Assembly: GCA_964500805.1 (NCBI GenBank)
Contig: CAZCQH010000012.1
Coordinates: forward strand, 50,872-114,871
Length of the DNA stretch: 64,000 bases
Origin: Ga0077555 sp964500805
GTDB lineage: Bacteria > Pseudomonadota > Alphaproteobacteria > Rhizobiales > Hyphomicrobiaceae
Reading direction: 5' to 3'
Part shown: in pieces, positions 1 through 7,722 of the stretch
How positions within the stretch are numbered: position 1 is the stretch's first letter
How the letters are laid out: the number at the start of each line of letters is the position of its first letter
Notes under the pieces: generated by a model
What the model saw: the letters and a program-made list of their open reading frames with translations, nothing else
Databases searched by the model: none
Told to the model about the DNA's origin: nothing
Made by a program: the position numbers and the translations under genes

Positions 1-1
1 T

Positions 2-508
2 CAATGTGTCCCCGAGTGCGGGGAGATCGAAGCGTTCCCGTGGACGATCAGGATCAACGGTGAGAGCACGCATTCGATGAATGCCAACCGCATCTCACTG
101 CTCATCCCCAAGCCCGGCGAGGTCGAACACTGGGTGCTCGTCAACGGTGGCGGCGGCTGGGATCATCCTATCCATCTGCATTTCGAGGAAGGCGTTACGA
201 TCGATAGGGCCGGCGATCCGATTCACGTGACCGAGCGGAGGGCGCGCAAGGACGTCTGGCGACTCGGAACCGACGGCAATCGCACGGTGCGCATTCAAGT
301 GCGCTTCGGTGATATGGGCGGCGCCTACGTGGCGCACTGCCACAACACCACGCACGAGGACTTCGCAATGATCATGCGGATGCAAGTCCTCGGTGCTCCC
401 GGCACACCGCAGTCCCAGATCACGCCGACACCGATTCCGACCCCGGACGGCATCATGTGGAAGACGCCGGAGATCCTGCCCGAAGGCGATCCACGCCCCC
501 GCGCGTAG
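2..508 (+). CDS. Multicopper oxidase, C-terminal part (gene cut by left edge)
   Basis: The frame is open from base 2 to the stop at 506-508, so this is only the C-terminal cupredoxin domain of a larger enzyme. Two copper signatures are visible. HPIHLH (about residues 56-61 of the visible part) supplies ligands for the type 1 and trinuclear sites. A later HCHNTTHEDFAMIM run supplies the HCH triad, the type 1 Cys and His, and a Met that may be the axial ligand. Family knowledge: such enzymes couple one-electron oxidation of phenols, Cu(I), Fe(II) or Mn(II) to reduction of O2 to water, normally outside the cytoplasm. The tail after the copper motif is Pro/Thr-rich. The SCO-type gene starts 33 bp downstream on the same strand, which suggests a copper-delivery link. 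The substrate cannot be told from the fragment. Confidence in family is high; the full length is unknown. Confidence 0.9.
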   Translation, partial: QCVPECGEIEAFPWTIRINGESTHSMNANRISLLIPKPGEVEHWVLVNGGGGWDHPIHLHFEEGVTIDRAGDPIHVTERRARKDVWRLGTDGNRTVRIQVRFGDMGGAYVAHCHNTTHEDFAMIMRMQVLGAPGTPQSQITPTPIPTPDGIMWKTPEILPEGDPRPRA

Positions 509-541
509 CTACCGATCCGACACGAACCGAGGTCAAACAAA

Positions 542-1672
542 ATGCGAGTGGGAATAAGCAGCGTCGGCCGCGCTTGGCTCGTGGCCGCCCTGGCGGGGCT
601 GGTGCTCAATGCCAATGGGGCAGTTGCGCGCTGGGGCAAGGACTATCTGCCCAATGTCGAGGTCGTGACGCAGGACGGAAACAAGGTCCGCTTCTACGAC
701 GACGTGCTGAAAGACAAAATCACAGTCATCAGCTTCATTTACACGACTTGCCGGGACATATGCCCGCTGATTACGGCGCGGATGGCTCAAGTCTACCAGC
801 AGCTCGGCGCGGCGGCTGGACGCGACGTGCACTTCGTTTCGATCAGCATCGATCCGGAGAACGACACGCCGGAAAAGATGAAGGAGCACGCCGAGGCGTT
901 CCGTTCCGATCCGAACTGGCTGTTCCTGACCGGAGAGAAGGCAAACGTCGATCTGGTTCGTCACAAGCTTGGCGAGCGAAGCCGCAAGCTGACTGAGCAT
1001 GCAGCGCAGGTGATGCTCTACAATGACCGGACCGGCGAGTGGTCGCGGGACAGTGCATTCGCCGACCTCGGCGCGCTGGCGCTGGCGATCCGGTCGATGG
1101 ACCCGGCATGGCAGGCGGCGACCGGCGGCTCAGGTCAGCATGCAGCGCACTTGCGGCAGAGCGATGCCAAGATGAGCGCCGACCTTCCTGGCCAGGCGTT
1201 GTTCGTCAAGGCGTGCGCGGCATGCCATACGATCGGCCAGGGCGACCGCGTCGGACCGGATCTCAAGGACGTGTCCCAGCGGCGCGAGAGGTCGTGGTTG
1301 CTGCGCTTCGTGGGGACGCCATCCCGGCTGCACGCCGAAAAAGACCCGACGGCACTGGCGCTGGCCGCAGCTTTTCCCAAGGTGCGAATGCCCAACCTGC
1401 AGATGTCGGATGCGGATGTGGTGGATCTGCTGAGTTACATCGATGCCCGATCATTCGCGGCCGTGGCGCCAGGTGGCCATGCGGGGCACGCTGAGCACGA
1501 CCACGCTGCGGGTCATAAGCACGGACATTCAGCGCACGAGGTTCAGACGGGCGGTGCCGGCTCGCACGACCACGCAGCGCACGCCCAGCAGAGCCATGAC
1601 CACAGCGGGCACCACGGTTCTCATGCGCACGGTCCCTCCGGCACAAACGCGCCCGCAGCGGCAACCCGGTAA
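542..1672 (+). CDS. SCO1/SenC copper chaperone fused to cytochrome c and a His-rich tail
   Basis: The 376-residue protein has an N-terminal export signal (hydrophobic to about residue 28) and three parts. Residues 34-190 are a thioredoxin-fold SCO1/SenC domain with the Cys70-x3-Cys74 pair (TTCRDICPL) and the conserved His153. Residues 215-303 are a class I cytochrome c domain with heme motif CAACH at 225-229 and Met283 or Met288 as likely distal ligand. Residues 311-363 form a tail with 17 histidines in HDH, HGH and HHG clusters, an obvious metal sink. SCO proteins deliver copper to CuA centres or act as thiol redox partners; here the closest possible client is the multicopper oxidase just upstream. 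The stop at 1670-1672 is one base before the gspK ATG, so the genes are probably cotranscribed. The SCO-cytochrome c fusion is known in bacteria. The long His tail is the unusual element. Confidence 0.9.
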   Translation: MRVGISSVGRAWLVAALAGLVLNANGAVARWGKDYLPNVEVVTQDGNKVRFYDDVLKDKITVISFIYTTCRDICPLITARMAQVYQQLGAAAGRDVHFVSISIDPENDTPEKMKEHAEAFRSDPNWLFLTGEKANVDLVRHKLGERSRKLTEHAAQVMLYNDRTGEWSRDSAFADLGALALAIRSMDPAWQAATGGSGQHAAHLRQSDAKMSADLPGQALFVKACAACHTIGQGDRVGPDLKDVSQRRERSWLLRFVGTPSRLHAEKDPTALALAAAFPKVRMPNLQMSDADVVDLLSYIDARSFAAVAPGGHAGHAEHDHAAGHKHGHSAHEVQTGGAGSHDHAAHAQQSHDHSGHHGSHAHGPSGTNAPAAATR

Positions 1673-1673
1673 G

Positions 1674-2645
1674 ATGCTGCCCAGTTCGGCCACATTCGAT
1701 CACGACCGCGACAGGGGTTTCGCGCTGGTGATCGTGATGTGGCTCTGTGGCCTCCTCGCGCTGCTGGCGCTGTCATTTGCATCTTCCGCGCGTGTGCACG
1801 TCCGGATAGCCGAGAACGCGGTGGCCGCCGCACAAGCCGAAACATTGGCGGACGGAGGCGTGCGGCTCGGTCTCATCAAGCTCGTCGCCGAGGCCGAGCG
1901 CGCCGGTCGCGGACGGCCAATGGCCTTGGCATGTGCGTTGCCAGGGGGCGCACGTCTCGCGCTGTCGATCAGTGACGAAGCGGGGCGCGTCAACCTCAAT
2001 CTCGCGAACGAGGCGCTGCTCGCCGCGCTGCTGCGCGGTGCGGGTGTGACCGAGGACACCGCGATGCGCCTCGCAGACGCGATCGCCGATTATCGAGACA
2101 GCGACGATCTGCGGCGGCTCAATGGTGCGGAGGCGCCCGAGTACGAGGCGGCGGGCCTCGGTACAACGCCGAAGAATGCGCCCTTTGCGCATCTTGAGGA
2201 GCTGAAAGCGGTGCTTGGGATCAACCGGCAGCTCTTCGATGCGGTGAAGCCCCACATCACGTTGCACTCGGGGCTCGACGGTGTCGATCTCCGCGAGGCG
2301 CCGGCAGGGCTGGAGGCATTGCTCGCTGGCGGCGCATCTGTGCCACTGCCTCGAGGCTTCGCGGCGACCAGCACCGGCAACGCGTTCCTGGTTCGCGCCA
2401 GTGTAATCACCGACAGCGGCGCCCATGCCGTGCGTGAAGCGGTTGCAACGACCATCCCCGTCCGCGTGCCGGTCGCCAGCACCGGCGCCGACCCGGGGTT
2501 CGGATTGCGTGCGCGGGCCCGCCGTCCGGGGACGGAACCACAACGGCTGCAGGCAAAGATCTGGGAGTGGCGCGCAGGCGCAATCACCGCCGCAGAGAAG
2601 CTAGGCCTGACCGAGAGCATGGCCTCCATGCTCCCGCCCTGCTGA
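1674..2645 (+). CDS. gspK: Type II secretion minor pseudopilin GspK
   Basis: The 323-residue protein begins with a class III prepilin leader: basic/acidic residues up to Gly15, then the hydrophobic run FALVIVMWLCGLLALLAL. Cleavage after Gly15 would leave Phe at +1 and Ile, not Glu, at +5. Lack of Glu5 is typical of GspK and separates it from the other pseudopilins. The soluble part carries the GspK helix-hairpin-helix-like region (DEAGRVNLNLAN, then ADAIADYRDSDD and a PFAHLEELKAV segment near residues 170-190). GspK caps the pseudopilus tip with GspI and GspJ. The ATG at 1674 was chosen because it places the leader correctly and sits right after the SCO stop; an open frame extends further upstream but only overlaps the SCO gene. 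Its usual partners GspH/I/J lie 43 kb away in this window. Confidence 0.9.
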   Translation: MLPSSATFDHDRDRGFALVIVMWLCGLLALLALSFASSARVHVRIAENAVAAAQAETLADGGVRLGLIKLVAEAERAGRGRPMALACALPGGARLALSISDEAGRVNLNLANEALLAALLRGAGVTEDTAMRLADAIADYRDSDDLRRLNGAEAPEYEAAGLGTTPKNAPFAHLEELKAVLGINRQLFDAVKPHITLHSGLDGVDLREAPAGLEALLAGGASVPLPRGFAATSTGNAFLVRASVITDSGAHAVREAVATTIPVRVPVASTGADPGFGLRARARRPGTEPQRLQAKIWEWRAGAITAAEKLGLTESMASMLPPC

Positions 2646-2717
2646 CCCCGGCAGCGGAGTGGCGCATCGAATCGGCTAAAGGTAGGCTGATGGGTCACTC
2701 CTCAGGAGATCGGATCG

Positions 2718-3035
2718 ATGCGGCGAACGAGCACCATCGTGACAGCATTCCTGGCAGCTGCGACAGCCAACACTTTGGCAGCGACAGCTGATGCTGGGCA
2801 CAGTCGCGGCACCGAGCGATCCGCCATCTATGGTCGCGACTGGTACTACGGCGATCAACGCGGCTGCTACTGGGAGCGTGGCCAGAGATACTGTTCGCGC
2901 TATTGCTATTGGGAGGTCGATGGACACCGTTATTGCCGCGAGCGTCCGCGGCACGCGCGGCCACAAGGCGATATCAGGTTCGTGCCGTATCCTCCGGAGC
3001 CCCCGATCTATCCGCCGTACTGGCGCGCGCGGTGA
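2718..3035 (+). CDS. Small secreted Cys/Tyr/Trp/Pro-rich protein inside the T2SS satellite
   Basis: This 105-residue protein has a clear signal peptide (MRRTSTIVTAFLAAATA..., predicted cleavage after about residue 26). The mature part of about 80 residues is rich in Tyr, Arg, Trp and Pro. It has four cysteines at 50, 59, 63 and 73, enough for two disulfides, and a proline/tyrosine tail YPPEPPIYPPYW. I do not recognise a named family. The start is supported by a Shine-Dalgarno-like CAGGAGA 10-15 bases upstream. Its TGA stop overlaps the ATG of the prepilin peptidase gene (TGATG), which indicates translational coupling. It sits between gspK and gspO. It may be a periplasmic or exported accessory protein, but function is not determinable from sequence. 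Confidence 0.7.
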   Translation: MRRTSTIVTAFLAAATANTLAATADAGHSRGTERSAIYGRDWYYGDQRGCYWERGQRYCSRYCYWEVDGHRYCRERPRHARPQGDIRFVPYPPEPPIYPPYWRAR

Positions 3036-3688
3036 TGGGAGCAGCGATGGGGGTGCTTGATCGCAGTGGCAGCATGGCCGAAGACAAGCCTCAACGGTCG
3101 ACGACCGACCACCTCGAGCAAGCCTCGACCTTCAACCCCAGCACGCTCTGGCTCGTCGCAGGGGGGCTGGCGGCAATCTTTGCTGCAATGGCTGCCGTTG
3201 CGTTTCGTCGGGCCCCCGTGGGATGGGACGTTGCGCTGACGGGAGCGGTGCTGGCGGCTGGTTTGCTCTCTCTCAGCGTGATCGATGTACGGGAACAGCG
3301 CCTGCCGAACCTGCTGACATTCGGCGTGCTGGGACTCGGTCTCGCACTAGCCGCGACTGCGGGCTGGGCGGTGTTCGCCTGGCACGCCGCGGCGGCACTC
3401 GCTGGTTTCGGCTCGTTCTGGGCCGTCGCAGCAATCTATCGCACGGCACGGGGCAAGGAGGGGCTCGGCGGCGGCGACGCTAAGCTGCTCGCAGCGGGCG
3501 GCGCCTGGACTGGCCTCGAGGCGATACCGACCATCGTTCTCGTCGGAGCTGCAACGGCCTTATTCGCGGTTGGTATCTCTCATATGGCGGGCCATCGTGT
3601 CGATCGGAACCGTCGCGTGCCGTTCGGACCATTTCTTGCGCTTGGGCTATGGTATGCGTGGCTGTTCGGGCCATTGCCGGCCATCTAA
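3035..3688 (+). CDS. gspO: Prepilin peptidase (A24 family)
   Basis: The 217-residue inner-membrane aspartic protease cleaves leader peptides of type II secretion pseudopilins. Both A24 catalytic aspartates are visible: one in LSVIDVREQRLPN (after the third hydrophobic segment) and one in the GLGGGDAKLLAAGGAW motif. About six hydrophobic segments follow a hydrophilic N-terminus of some 35 residues. The N-terminal methyltransferase domain with CxxC zinc motifs found in full-length PilD/GspO is absent, so this is the short form common in Alphaproteobacteria, probably without N-methylation activity. The ATG at 3035 overlaps the previous stop; ATG 3047 or 3074 are alternatives that do not affect the membrane part. 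It lies between gspK and gspG, its substrates. Confidence 0.88.
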   Translation: MGAAMGVLDRSGSMAEDKPQRSTTDHLEQASTFNPSTLWLVAGGLAAIFAAMAAVAFRRAPVGWDVALTGAVLAAGLLSLSVIDVREQRLPNLLTFGVLGLGLALAATAGWAVFAWHAAAALAGFGSFWAVAAIYRTARGKEGLGGGDAKLLAAGGAWTGLEAIPTIVLVGAATALFAVGISHMAGHRVDRNRRVPFGPFLALGLWYAWLFGPLPAI

Positions 3689-3697
3689 AGAGGCGAC

Positions 3698-4153
3698 ATG
3701 TTTCTCGCATTGTATACCAAGGATGGATTCCGGCGCCGAGCGGAACGGCGGGGTGATGCCGGCTTCACCCTACTCGAGCTGCTGGTCGTGCTCGGCATTC
3801 TGGCGTTGCTTGCAACGTTCGCCGGTCCACAGGTCCTGCGCTATCTCGGCCGAGCCAAAACCGAAACCGCGCGCGCCCAGATCAGCGCTCTCTCGACGGC
3901 CCTTGAACTCTACGCGCTGGATAATGGGGGCTTCCCACCGCAACAGATCGGTCTCAACGCACTGATCCAGGCACCTCCCGGAGCGACGGCCTGGAAGGGA
4001 CCCTATCTCAAACGCTCCGAGGGACTCGTCGATCCTTGGGGCCGACCCTACCACTACCGCATATCGACTTCGCGGGGCGGCGTGGAGGTGTTCACCCTCG
4101 GGCGCGACAACGCTCCGGGCGGCACAGGCGAGGATCAGGATCTCTCCAATTGA
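3698..4153 (+). CDS. gspG: Type II secretion major pseudopilin GspG
   Basis: The 151-residue protein has the prepilin leader ending in DAG followed by FTLLELLVVLGILALLATF; cleavage after Gly22 puts Phe at +1 and Glu27 at +5. The C-terminal half has the GspG hallmarks: a DPWGRPYHYR segment and a LGRDNAPGGTGEDQDLSN end, which in GspG binds structural calcium and contributes to the subunit interface. GspG polymerises into the pseudopilus that pushes folded substrates through the GspD secretin. The pre-cleavage leader is rather long (22 residues). The gene begins 9 bp after gspO. It is the only gspG-like gene in the window and is missing from its usual place between gspF and gspH in the main cluster. 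Confidence 0.93.
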   Translation: MFLALYTKDGFRRRAERRGDAGFTLLELLVVLGILALLATFAGPQVLRYLGRAKTETARAQISALSTALELYALDNGGFPPQQIGLNALIQAPPGATAWKGPYLKRSEGLVDPWGRPYHYRISTSRGGVEVFTLGRDNAPGGTGEDQDLSN

Positions 4154-4209
4154 GCTGCCGACGGCCCGAACCTACTGCCCCTTATGTCAACTCTGACATC
4201 GTCTGGATC

Positions 4210-4226
4210 ACCCCCTGGTACGGGGT
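4210..4226 (+). terminator. Weak hairpin downstream of gspG
   Basis: A 5-bp perfect stem (ACCCC at 4210-4214 with GGGGT at 4222-4226) with a 7-base loop lies 56 bases after the gspG stop. A short TT follows but no real T-tract. It could end or attenuate the copper/T2SS transcript before the SDR gene, but the support is thin. Confidence 0.3.
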
Positions 4227-4333
4227 TTCGGAACCGAATTCAGCACTGGTCACGTGTACAAGCAGGATCGACATTGACACGCACCCCAATGCAGTACTGC
4301 CTAAGGACATCGCTGATCTCCCGGGCCATACGC

Positions 4334-5104
4334 ATGAGCAACGACCTCTTCTCACTCCAAGGTGAAACCGCGCTGGTGACGGGTGCCTCGTCGGGGCTTG
4401 GTCATCATTTCGCAGGAGTGCTGGCGTCGGCGGGAGCGAGGGTCGCAATCGCAGCGAGGCGCGTCGATCGCCTCGAAGCGCTCGCGCGGGAGATCGAAGC
4501 GAAGGGCGGCAAGGCGTGTGCGGTGGCGCTCGACGTGCGGGACCCGGGGTCGGTCAAAGCCGCGTTCGATGCCACCGAGAAAGCCCTCGGGCCGGTGACC
4601 GTGCTCATCAACAATGCCGGCGTGACCGATCCGGCGTTCATTACGCGAATGACCGAGAAGCAGTGGCGCGATGTGCTTGACGTCAATCTCGACGGCGTGT
4701 TCCGTGTCGGCCAGGAGGCAGCGAGGCGCATGGTGGCGGGCGGCAAGGGCGGCTCCATCGTCAACATCGCCTCGATCGTCGGCCTCGGCGCCATCAAGAC
4801 GCTCGGCGCCTATGCGGCCTCGAAGGCTGCCGTGCTCGCGCTGACGCGGACCATGGCGCTGGAGCTGGCGCGCGACAAGATCCGGGTCAACGCGCTGGCT
4901 CCCGGCTACATTGCGACCGAGCTCAACGACAGCTTCTGGGAAACCGACGCCGGAAAGCGGATGATCGCGCATGTGCCGATGCGCCGACTCGGTCAGCTCG
5001 GCGAGCTGGACGGCCCGCTGCTGCTGCTTGCCTCGCGTGCAGGCTCGTTCATGACCGGCGCCACACTGGTGGCAGACGGTGGGCACTTGCTGCCGACGGA
5101 GTGA
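4334..5104 (+). CDS. Short-chain dehydrogenase/reductase (SDR), LvaD-like by context
   Basis: The 256-residue protein is a classical SDR. The cofactor motif TGASSGLG is at 16-23, NNAG at 93-96, the catalytic Ser in NIAS near 147, and Tyr160-x3-Lys164 in GAYAASKAA. Arg41-Arg42 after the second strand (AARRVDR) suggests preference for NADP(H). The open frame extends upstream to 4184, but the ATG at 4334 places the Rossmann strand normally and is the better start. The gene is followed after 10 bp by an APH-like kinase and a DUF6285 gene. That trio resembles lvaD-lvaA-lvaB of levulinate catabolism, where the SDR interconverts 4-oxo- and 4-hydroxyacyl-CoA. The SDR family call is firm. The LvaD-like role is inference from neighbours only, and other 3- or 4-oxoacyl reductase roles are possible. 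Confidence 0.88.
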   Translation: MSNDLFSLQGETALVTGASSGLGHHFAGVLASAGARVAIAARRVDRLEALAREIEAKGGKACAVALDVRDPGSVKAAFDATEKALGPVTVLINNAGVTDPAFITRMTEKQWRDVLDVNLDGVFRVGQEAARRMVAGGKGGSIVNIASIVGLGAIKTLGAYAASKAAVLALTRTMALELARDKIRVNALAPGYIATELNDSFWETDAGKRMIAHVPMRRLGQLGELDGPLLLLASRAGSFMTGATLVADGGHLLPTE

Positions 5105-5114
5105 TTAGCCGCGA

Positions 5115-6206
5115 ATGACTGCATCTTCGAAGACAGCGGCAACGCCGCAAGGACCCGCAGCCCGCACGCGAACGCTGGATCCGAGCCGGCTCGACGGCCT
5201 CGCTACCTGGCTCGCGACGACAATCGGTGCGAAGTCGGTGCGCATCATTGCAGCGGATCTTCTCGCCGGCGGAGCAGTCCAGGAGAACTGGCGCCTGGAT
5301 GTGGAGGTTGATGGTGGTCCGCGAGCCGGCACACATGCCTGGGTGCTGCGAACCGATGCGGCTGCGCGACTGGCGCAAAGCCTCGATCGCGTGGCGGAAT
5401 TCCGCTGCATCGAGGCCGCGTTCAAGGCCGGCGTGAAGGTTGCCGAGCCGATCGCGGTGTCACCGGATGCGTCGCTTATCGGCGCGCCGTTCGCGATCCA
5501 GGCGCTGGTGAAAGGCAATGCGCAGGGTCGCCGCATCGTGCGCGATCCGAATCTTGCGAGTTTCGGCGATGCGCTCGCGCGCACGATCGGCAGCGAGATG
5601 GCCCGCATCCACACCATCCGCCCGGGGAAAGACGTGCTGCCGTTCCTGCCCGTGCCCATGGGCAATGCATCCAAGCGGGCGGTGGCGGAGTTGAAGAGCG
5701 GCATCGAGCACGCCAGCGAACCCCGCCCAGCGCTCGAGTACATTCTCGCCTGGCTCGAGCGCAATGCGCCGGAGCCGAAAGCGTTGGTTCTGACGCATGG
5801 CGACCTGCGCACCGGCAACTACATGGTCGAGGACGGCCAGCTCTCCGCCATTCTCGACTGGGAGTTCGCGCATTGGGGCGATCCGCGGGAGGACATCGGC
5901 TGGTTCATCGCGCGCTGCTGGCGCTTCGGCAATGACGAGAAGGTGGCCGGCGGCATCGCCAAGTTCGCGTCGCTGCTCGACGGCTACAACGCAATAGCGT
6001 CCGAGAAGATCTCAGCGCCGGAAGTGCAGTACTTCGAGGTGCTGGCGGCAGCGAAATGGGCCGCGATCTCGCTGCTGCAGGGTGATCGCTTCGTGAAAGG
6101 CGGTGAACGGTCGCTCGAGCTGGCGCTCACCGGCCTGATGCCGCCCGAGATGGAGTTCGATTGCCTCGAGCTGATCGAGAAGATCGAGAAAGGCCGCGCG
6201 TCATGA
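5115..6206 (+). CDS. APH-family phosphotransferase, LvaA-like kinase
   Basis: The 363-residue protein has the aminoglycoside-phosphotransferase/choline-kinase fold. The catalytic loop HGDLRTGN is at 228-235, with catalytic Asp230, and the metal-binding DWE begins at Asp248 (AILDWEFAHWGDPREDIGW). In this subfamily the substrate is not an antibiotic. Characterised relatives phosphorylate the 4-hydroxyl of 4-hydroxyacyl-CoAs (LvaA; the kinase domain of ACAD10/11), which makes it a leaving group. Its TGA overlaps the ATG of the DUF6285 gene by four bases, and the SDR gene lies 10 bp upstream, so the three are one operon. The kinase fold is certain. The acyl-CoA substrate is inferred from the gene neighbourhood. 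Confidence 0.87.
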   Translation: MTASSKTAATPQGPAARTRTLDPSRLDGLATWLATTIGAKSVRIIAADLLAGGAVQENWRLDVEVDGGPRAGTHAWVLRTDAAARLAQSLDRVAEFRCIEAAFKAGVKVAEPIAVSPDASLIGAPFAIQALVKGNAQGRRIVRDPNLASFGDALARTIGSEMARIHTIRPGKDVLPFLPVPMGNASKRAVAELKSGIEHASEPRPALEYILAWLERNAPEPKALVLTHGDLRTGNYMVEDGQLSAILDWEFAHWGDPREDIGWFIARCWRFGNDEKVAGGIAKFASLLDGYNAIASEKISAPEVQYFEVLAAAKWAAISLLQGDRFVKGGERSLELALTGLMPPEMEFDCLELIEKIEKGRAS

Positions 6207-6562
6207 CAGCGAAAGGCAAGGCGCCTGAAGATCTGATTTCACTCTCGATCGAGATGGTGAGAGCGGAGCTGGTGCCCGCGCTGCCGGCCGACAAGCGTTA
6301 TGCCGCCGCGATGATCACCAATGCGTTGGAGATCGCCAGGCGCGAGATCCTGGCCGCGGAGGAGGCTGCCCAGCTCGAACTGCTCGACCACTTCTACGAG
6401 GACGGCGACGGCACGATGGCCCAGCTCGCGGCAGACATCCGCAAAGGCGACATCGGCGATGCAAAGCATAAGGATCTGCGCCGTCGCCTGCGCGCGCACC
6501 TCATCGCCGAGCTGAAAGTGCGCAATCCACGGTTCCTCACGTCACGCGGCGTGAAGGGGTGA
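6203..6562 (+). CDS. DUF6285 protein, LvaB-like partner of the APH kinase
   Basis: The 119-residue, mostly helical, soluble protein starts with ATG 6203, overlapping the kinase stop. The pattern ISIEMVRAELVPAL, then YAAAMITNALEIARREI, then a C-terminal HLIAELKVRNPRFL matches what I know of DUF6285, a small family almost always encoded immediately after an APH-type acyl-CoA kinase. In Pseudomonas putida the small LvaB protein is required for LvaA kinase activity; I infer the same helper role here. No catalytic motif is visible. Family assignment comes from pattern memory and context, not from a search. Confidence 0.75.
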   Translation: MTAKGKAPEDLISLSIEMVRAELVPALPADKRYAAAMITNALEIARREILAAEEAAQLELLDHFYEDGDGTMAQLAADIRKGDIGDAKHKDLRRRLRAHLIAELKVRNPRFLTSRGVKG

Positions 6563-6627
6563 ACTGGTTCTGGTGACGCAATCGTGCGAGGCGGACTGGT
6601 CGCGACGAACGCAACAGAAGCATGCGC

Positions 6628-7680
6628 TCACGGACGCCAGGGATGCGGTGGCTCGGCTGCTTCCGCTTCGGCCTTGACTGCAGCGTCCTTCTTCCCGATC
6701 TCGCGCAAGAGAGCGAACAGCACTTCCTGCACGCCCTGCCCCGACACCGCTGAAACGATCAGCGGCTTTTTCCGGGCCGCCTTCTGCAGCGCCGCGGCTT
6801 TCTCCGCAATCACCTCGGGCGTCAGCGCATCGCACTTGGAGAGTGCCACGATTTCTTTCTTCTTCGCGAGCGCGGGCGAGTAGGCCTTGATTTCCGCGCG
6901 GACGGTCTTGTAGGCGGCAGTGACATCGCTCTGGATCTCGGTCGCGTCGACGAGATGGAGCAGCACCTTGCACCGCTCCACGTGGCCGAGGAACTGAACT
7001 CCAAGCCCCGCGCCTTCGTGCGCGCCTTCGATCAGCCCCGGAATGTCCGCCAGAACGAACGACGCCTCACCTGCCTTTACCACGCCGAGGTTGGGATGCA
7101 GCGTCGTGAACGGGTAGTCGGCAATCTTGGGACGCGCCCGGCTCACTGCTGCTAGAAACGTCGATTTCCCGGCATTCGGCAGACCGATCAACCCCGCATC
7201 GGCGATCAGCTTCAAGCGGAGCCAAATGGTCAGTTCCTGCCCGGGCTGACCGGGGTTGGCGTGCCGCGGCGCCTGATTGGTCGCGCTCTTGAAATGCGCA
7301 TTGCCGAAGCCACCGTTGCCGCCCTTGGCGATGAGGGCGCGGTCGCCGGGTTTCAGCACCTCGGCCAGAACGGTTTCTTGATCCTCTGCAAGCACCTCGG
7401 TTCCCGGCGGCACCTTGATGATCATGTCGGCACCATCGGCGCCCGCACGATCACGGCCCATTCCCGCTTCACCGTTCTTGGCGAAGAAGTGCTGCTGATA
7501 GCGGTAATCAATCAGAGTATTGAGATTGTCGACACACTCGATCCAGACGTCCCCGCCCTTGCCGCCGTTGCCGCCATTGGGACCGCCGAACTCGATGAAC
7601 TTCTCACGCCGGAACGACACGCAGCCGTTGCCGCCCGCGCCCGAGCGCACGTAGATTTTTGCCAGATCGAGGAACTTCAT
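6628..7680 (-). CDS. obgE: Ribosome-associated GTPase Obg/CgtA (short form)
   Basis: The 350-residue GTPase acts in late 50S subunit assembly and stress control. Residues 1-158 form the glycine-rich Obg domain (MKFLDLAKIYVRSGAGGNG start, FGGPNGGNGGKGGDVW). The G domain follows with G1 GLPNAGKST at 166-174, the PFTTLHPN switch, G3 DIPGLIEGA at 212-220, and SKCD as G4. The OCT C-terminal domain of some Obg proteins is absent, as in many Alphaproteobacteria. ATG 7680 was chosen because it gives the invariant MKFLD start; the open frame begins slightly upstream. The GNAT gene lies upstream in the same direction, an arrangement often seen before obgE in Hyphomicrobiales, but rplU-rpmA are not here: RtcB occupies that position. 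Confidence 0.96.
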   Translation of the reverse strand: MKFLDLAKIYVRSGAGGNGCVSFRREKFIEFGGPNGGNGGKGGDVWIECVDNLNTLIDYRYQQHFFAKNGEAGMGRDRAGADGADMIIKVPPGTEVLAEDQETVLAEVLKPGDRALIAKGGNGGFGNAHFKSATNQAPRHANPGQPGQELTIWLRLKLIADAGLIGLPNAGKSTFLAAVSRARPKIADYPFTTLHPNLGVVKAGEASFVLADIPGLIEGAHEGAGLGVQFLGHVERCKVLLHLVDATEIQSDVTAAYKTVRAEIKAYSPALAKKKEIVALSKCDALTPEVIAEKAAALQKAARKKPLIVSAVSGQGVQEVLFALLREIGKKDAAVKAEAEAAEPPHPWRP

Positions 7681-7722
7681 AGGGCCTCCAGGGGCCACAG
7701 ATGTGCGCCAGCCGGCTAGCCG

